From: Paguma larvata
Lineage: Eukaryota > Chordata > Mammalia > Carnivora > Viverridae
Length of the DNA: 64,000 nt
Direction: 5' to 3'
Assembly (NCBI GenBank): GCA_030068075.1
Contig: CM057826.1
Span: 112,120,746 to 112,184,745 of the forward strand
Shown here piece after piece: positions 58,961 through 64,000 of the stretch (positions are counted from its first letter, which is position 1; the number at the start of each line of letters is the position of its first letter). The notes beneath the pieces are model-generated. The model was not told the origin of the DNA, did not search any database, and was given only the letters and a program-made list of their open reading frames with translations. Made by a program: the position numbers and the translations under genes.

Positions 58961-59110
58961 CGCTGTGTTTGAGGTAATTAGTTTGGCTCTAAAATTAGCA
59001 GTTAAATAAATGTTAATGAACAGCTGTTCCCAATAAACAGGATAAATTGAAATTAATAATTGCTGTATTCATTTACCTAATGAATTACCCACTTTTTAAA
59101 CACACCGACA
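58961..59110. other. AT-rich homeodomain-word cluster, candidate enhancer
   Basis: A dense set of taat/atta cores (ggtaattagt, aaaattagcag, attaataattg, cctaatgaattaccc) surrounds a cagctg E-box at about 59022, with no repeat. The arrangement looks like developmental conserved noncoding elements. Judgement by eye only. Confidence 0.3.
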
Positions 59111-60320
59111 TAACGTGTAATCTCCTGCCAAGCCAGGCCAGTCTAACGAAATTTATTTAGTGGCAAAATAGGGCAAACTGGGAACTGAGCAGGGCAGATA
59201 CTGTGCCACTCACGCTAAAGATACCAAGAAAAGAGAAGACTGCTTTGGTTCCATGTACCTTAAAAGGTAAAAATAACTGATTGACTATGATCCAATCACC
59301 AGGGAGAAGAGAGTAATTGCTTTTGGCTAAAAGTAGGATAAACTCGTGCAGCGTGTTTCCCAAAGGAATTTGGTCCTGACACTTCACCCTATCCCATCTC
59401 TTATTTTTTATTGAAGCTACTACTTGCTCATGAATCGTTAGGGAACCCAACTGTTGCCAAAGAAGTAGAGAGCAGTGAGATGACCATGAACTCAGGAGGA
59501 ACATGTGTAGTTCTGACTATTTACCAATTACCTCAGTTTCCCCATAGGCGCAATTCGAACCACAGTTTCCTCACGGGACTGTGGTGAGCTTCGCCTGAGA
59601 TCGTACTGGTCAAAGGGCATGTTTATTTGCCACATAGCAGCCACTTATGACCTAGTCATTTCCTCTACCCCCCAAGGAAAAAGCAGATTCCAAGAAGCAA
59701 TGCACCAGTCCACTAAACATGGAGCTGCCAGAGCCTACACATTTGTCATTCACGTGACCATCATTTAGTGTGTCAGACTCTGTTCCAGGCAGGGATGCCA
59801 GCGTGAACAAGGACTCTGCTGGGTGGGGTTCACACGCAGGTGTCCTGGGGCAGACACACTGGTGATGCACAGGGACTTCCAGGTGAGGATCCTCAGGGGA
59901 CCTGAGAAGCAGCTGCATGGCTGGAAGTAGAATAACAGATGTGAGGGGACACCTCCCTGAGAGGACCCTGAAGCCGGCCGTGGAAAGATCTCCAGGCAAA
60001 GCACTACAGAGAAAGAACAAATGTGAAGATCTTAAAGTGGGAACATCTAGCATATTCCAGCTGGAAGATCAGTGTAGCCAGACTACAGTGACACTGTATG
60101 ATTTTCATTTTTAAAAGGCCACTCACTCCAGGTGCATGTGAGACAAAGGCAGCAGGAACGGGAGGAGGGAGGAGGCTCTTGCATATGGTGGCTTCAACTG
60201 GGGTTCTCCATAAATTGCCATGACCTACCTCCCCCTCCCCCATGCAAAGGGATCCTCACCGCCCCAGGAATTCCCCCAGCACACTGTGTTCATTATATGA
60301 TACAAGGTCAGTATTGACAG
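59111..60320. other. Unassigned sequence, no gene seen
   Basis: The part 59760-60060 (cagactctgttccaggcaggg, aaagatctccaggcaaagc) resembles a widespread mammalian repeat also seen at 63880-64000, unnamed here. The 115- and 133-residue minus-strand frames have no domain support. Confidence 0.35.
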
Positions 60321-60530
60321 GGACGCCTGGGCGACTCAGTCAGTTAAGCGTTCAGCTTCGGCTCAGGTCATGATCTCGTGGTTCACAGGTTCAAGCCCTG
60401 CATCGGGCTCTGTGCTGACAGCTCAGAGCCCGGAGCCTGCTTTGTGGATTCTGTACTCTGCCTCTCCCTCACTCATACTCTGTCTCTCTCTCTGAAGAAT
60501 AAATAAAACATTTACAAAAATTTTTAAAAA
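60321..60530 (+). mobile_element. SINEC_Fc-type SINE
   Basis: Head ggacgcctgggcgactcagtc, B-box cacaggttcaagcc, tail agaataaataaaacatt. A 19-bp target-site duplication, acaaggtcagtattgacag, lies at 60302-60320 and, with one mismatch, 60531-60549. Confidence 0.96.
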
Positions 60531-60779
60531 ACAAGGTCAATATTGACAGAAGGTGTTATGCTGAGAACTACACTCTCTTCCCCACTAGGAGCTGACCTTG
60601 AACACAATGACCAGGCTGTCTGCACAGCCCTTAACCCCCATCCCCGTTCACTCTTTTGTCCCTCTCCCTACTCATAGTATCCACAAACTTATTATCAGAG
60701 TGCTGTGCAGACAGGGAAATTCAAAATGGTGTGTTTAAAATATTAAATGACCACAGGCATATGCGAGAGATCCTAGCCA

Positions 60780-60985
60780 GCCTGGCTTGAATCCCAAGGC
60801 TGCAATTTCTACCTGGGCAACCCTGGCCAATTTAATCCACCTCCTTCGTGTGTTGGTTTCTCCAGCTTTCGAAGTGGGAAGGAAGGTCCCTACCTCTTGA
60901 GAAGGTCAACTGTAACACACCAGATGATCTTTGGATATAAGCATGTCAAGCAGGTAGAAAATGCTCAGTACGTGTCAGTTGGTAC
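60780..60985 (+). mobile_element. Probable MIR SINE, plus strand
   Basis: gcctggcttgaatcccaagg, acctgggcaaccctggcca and gtagaaaatgctcagtacgt follow the MIR order with heavy divergence. Confidence 0.5.
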
Positions 60986-61078
60986 TAACAGGCTCTCAGT
61001 ACACAGAGCTTTTCTCTGACATGAATCGTGTTCCATCGGTGACCCAGATGTGGCTATGTAAGAGACAGTTGAGGGTGA

Positions 61079-61240
61079 GGGGTGTCTTGGTGGCTCAGTC
61101 GGTTGAGCGTCTTACTCTTGATTTCAGCTCAGGTCATGATACCAGAGGCGTGGGATCGAGTCCCGCATAGGCCTCCATGCTGAGCATGAAGCCTGCTTAA
61201 GATTCTCTGTGTCTCTGTCTCTCTGTTTCTCTCTCTCTCA
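61079..61240 (+). mobile_element. SINEC-type SINE, first of a joined pair
   Basis: Head gggtgtcttggtggctcagtcgg, the older gactcttgatttcagctca-like variant, B-box gggatcgagtcccgc, and a CT run. It stops without a tail; a CT-rich remainder and A-rich end appear after the second SINE (61460-61520). Confidence 0.88.
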
Positions 61241-61460
61241 GCACCTGGGTGGCTTAGTAAGTTGAACGTCTGACTACTGATTTTGGCTCAGGTCAGGATC
61301 TAACAGGTTCGTGGGGTCCAGCCCTGCGTCGAGCTCCCTGCTGGCTGCGTGGAACCTGCTTGGGATTCTCCCTCTCCCTCTCTTTCTGCCCCTTCCCCAT
61401 TTGCCATATGCACTCCCCACCTCTCTCAAAGTAAATAAATAAACCTAAAAATATTTTAAA
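61241..61460 (+). mobile_element. SINEC-type SINE inserted in another SINE
   Basis: Head gcacctgggtggcttagtaa, B-box-like caggttcgtggggtcc, its own CT-rich body and a full aaagtaaataaataaacc tail. The sequence after the tail (gattctctccttctctctct) continues the body of the previous SINE, so it is nested in it. Confidence 0.88.
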
Positions 61461-61520
61461 AGATTCTCTCCTTCTCTCTCTCTGCCCCTCTCCCTTTCTC
61501 TTTCTCTCTAATATTCAAAA

Positions 61521-61868
61521 AAGAGACTGTGGCCTTCGCAACTAGAAGCAAATTCAGTAGTAAAATTACTTAATAGACAGGAAGTTTGGAGTTTTAGAAA
61601 ACAACTAATTTATAGATCTACCGGCAAACTCTCTCATCTCAGCAGGCATTTCTTTGACACCAGGACGAGGGGCCCGAATCTTTACAGTCATCTAACATCA
61701 AGCACAGACAAAGTGAGGTGAGCCAGAACCCGCATACACAGATGGGGGACGTACACAATAGGACCTCCAGTCCAGACGCAAATTGGGCCTTACCTGATAC
61801 ATTCTGAATCTGCATAATTTTCAACTCACCGTTTCACTTTCCAATCCCTCTTTTGGAATATACCTGCT
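61521..61868. other. Unique sequence, no gene seen
   Basis: No repeat or credible frame recognised. Confidence 0.4.
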
Positions 61869-61985
61869 CTGATATGGATGTTTAAGCCCTCCCGAAAGTC
61901 TCATGTTGGAATCTGACCACCCAGTCTGATGGTGTTAGGTGGTGGGGCCTTCGGGAGGTCATCAGTGGTTGGGTCACCGTGAAGG
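61869..61985 (+). mobile_element. MaLR-type LTR fragment
   Basis: gatatggatgtttaagccct, gtctcatgttggaatctgac, gtctgatggtgttaggtgg and ggccttcgggaggtcatc match the front third of a MaLR-like LTR. The rest is missing. Confidence 0.6.
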
Positions 61986-62309
61986 TGTTGAGTGCTCTGG
62001 CTGCGGAAGGTCAGGGGCCAGCAAGGGCAGGTTCTGGTGAAGGCTCTCTTCCAGATTGCCAGCTGCCGACATCTTGCTGGGTCCTCCTGTGGCAGGGAGA
62101 GCTGGCGGAGCTCTGTGCAGTACTACCCAACTGTGAAAGAAACGCAGAGGACTTATGTGTACTAACACACTAAGATCTCTAAACATACTGTACTAGAAAA
62201 AAAACAAGACGAAAAGTTGTATATGTGGTATAATAAATAAAAATAACGCTTTGTACTTTTATACACACATTCGCGCAAAAGAAACTGCCAGTTGCCTTTT
62301 CCCCCTTTT

Positions 62310-62720
62310 TCCTTCACAGAACCATGATTTTATTTTTTGCGGTAATGAATATGGCTGAATGACTACAGTTCCCAGCATCCCTTGCAATTATACCCTAATG
62401 ACTCAATTCTGGTCAATGAGATGTAATCATAAGTAAGTGCAAGTGAGACCTTCGTACCTTCCTTCCATGTCTGACCTCGGATATGGACAAAATGAATGTT
62501 TTTGCCCCAGTATTGGACCAGGAGGGGACCCCGAGGATGGAGAAAATGAAAAGGGGGTGGCAGACTGGCGCCCGGATCCCTGATGACACCATGCCAGCCC
62601 TGGACTGCCTGCACCCAGACTTTCTTAACAAAGAAACTTCTAACTTACTTCAGCTATTTTTATTTGAGTTTCCCTATCAGAGGCAGCCAAATCTAAATCC
62701 TGAGCAACACAGAAGCCAAA
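62310..62720 (+). mobile_element. LTR-like mammalian repeat fossil
   Basis: cagttcccagcatcccttgc, tctggtcaatgagatgtaatc, accatgccagccctggactgc and a worn tail (gaggcagccaaatctaaatcc) are pieces of a familiar mammalian interspersed repeat. The first 75 or so codons of the 148-residue frame at 62483-62929 come from it. Confidence 0.55.
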
Positions 62721-64000
62721 TCTGGCAGTCTGCAAAGATACACACTCGACTCATTTCAGTTATCATCTCTGGGGAAAGGAGGGCATGCCTGCAATTCCAG
62801 AAGGAAGTCCAAGGGAAATACAGCACTTTCCTCTTTCATTTCTTAGAATCCATTCATGTCTCTGTACATCTAAGAATGGAGGCTAAAATAAAAGGATACC
62901 ATTCATGGTCAATGAAAATGAGAGAATGAGGCAGAGTCTGAGGAAACAGCAGCTGGCAAGGCTCGGGGCCTCAGGTGCTCCGGAGCCGTGTCTCACTGAG
63001 TTGCTGTGTGGAAGCCACAGAAGGACTGGGACATTTCAGTAGCCAGCTCCCCAGGGGACTCTTAGCCACACTGTCAGCCGAGTACCCCCTTCAGACACAC
63101 TGCACCTGCGGACTGACCGCCAGAAACCACCCAGCAGGCAACAAGCCTGGTTCCTTCCAGATAAAAATGAATCCCAGCTGTGATATTTGCAAGGCTTTAT
63201 AGTCGCTGAATCATTAGACCCCAGAAGGTGAGAGTTAAGTTCATTTTCTTTCCCTGTCAGAAGGGTTTTGGCTTTCACCACCACTATTTCTAAGTCAGGA
63301 GGGAGGCGTACGGATGTAACAAAGAAGATGTCATGTCGGACATCTCCTGTATGGTAAGAGCGATGCCCTCCAATTCCATCCCGAGTCAGCCAAGGGGCCA
63401 AGAAGAAACCTTGACTTACATATTCTGCTGGTCTTAGGATATCTCCCCAACCATCAGACATAAGAGAAACTAATGGGTTATGTCACTAAGATTTTACATC
63501 CACATTCAACTCGTATTCACCAACTTTAGATTGCATATTAGCAAAATCAGCCAGAAGCCCCAGATGTCTCAACAACAGGGCAGACATGAAGAGTAATTTT
63601 TCCTGATTGCAACATGTCTCACCTCTTTTGTTCCAGTTTCGGCAACACCCCAACCCTGAATAGCCCAACCATCAACCTCCTCTGTGCACACACCTGTAAA
63701 GGCTCGCTTGAGCAGACTGGTGTCCTAACAAATCAGCATCCCCTATCTCCAACGGGCACCGGACCAGACCCAGCATCCATCTTTCCTTGGCCTCTCCACC
63801 TCCTCCCGACCCACGTAGAAGGGCTGGTGTTGTTAACAGGAGACGGGGTCTCCTAAGAAATACCAGGGAAAGCTTCTCAGAAGAAACAGTGCTTGAAAGA
63901 TCTGAAGGATGAGGAGCACTTAGCTTGGGGGACAGAGTGGCAGGAATATTCCAGGCAGTGGGACCTTGCATGTTCACAGGCCCTACGATAGAATAAACAG
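62721..64000. other. Unassigned sequence to window end
   Basis: No exon recognised. Near the end, ttccaggcagtgggaccttgc and cttgaaagatctgaaggatga resemble the same unnamed repeat as at 59935-60050. Frames up to 141 residues (63036-63461 minus) have no domain support. Confidence 0.35.

Noticed and set aside
62483..62929. 148-residue plus-strand frame as a possible new gene
   Set aside because: About half lies in an LTR-like interspersed repeat; no domain, signal peptide or splice context.
1..64000. CRISPR arrays, operons, bacterial promoters or terminators
   Set aside because: The sequence is mammalian; spaced repeats are dispersed SINEs with target duplications, not regular arrays.

Overview
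The window is nuclear DNA of a placental carnivore, almost certainly a cat (Felidae). About 30 copies of a tRNA-headed SINE dominate it. Each has an A-box (tggctcagtcggtt), a B-box (gttcgagcc), a CT-rich body and an aataaataaacatt(a)n tail, which is the SINEC_Fc type of felids. I find no exon-intron gene, rRNA, functional tRNA, CRISPR array or bacterial feature. Every long reading frame falls in a transposon or lacks coding support, so this is intergenic or deep intronic sequence.

Layout. 1-985 is unassigned. 1260-8730 is one long, decayed plus-strand LINE-1 (L1) broken by four SINEs and by a 611-bp poly(A)-tailed retrocopy of an unrecognised transcript (5934-6544). 8731-10350 holds two older L1 3' ends. 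10351-14690 is mostly unique, with a MaLR-type LTR, hAT/MER5A fossils and a small inverted L1 insertion (12361-12663). 14690-18195 is a third plus-strand L1. 18196-25480 is largely unique with SINEs and MIRs.

25483-30407 is a minus-strand class I (gammaretrovirus-like) endogenous retrovirus. It has both LTRs, a proline-tRNA-like primer binding site, a broken gag, no visible pol, a broken env and a polypurine tract; a younger L1 sits inside env. 30408-40312 is unique sequence with SINEs, MIRs, an L2 3' end and an old L1 end. 40313-48165 is a nested L1 complex of at least four insertion events. 48166-64000 is mixed, with a hAT fossil, a MIR cut by three SINEs, an old L1 holding the best-preserved SINE, LTR-like fossils, and two repeat-free AT-rich tracts that may be conserved regulatory DNA.

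No genes work together here. What can be read is the order of insertion: MIR/L2/hAT/MaLR fossils first, then L1M-type elements, the retrovirus, L1s and SINEs, and last the best-preserved L1 and SINE copies with perfect 13-17 bp target-site duplications (TSDs). Nearly all long L1s lie on the plus strand and 24 of 30 SINEs share that orientation.
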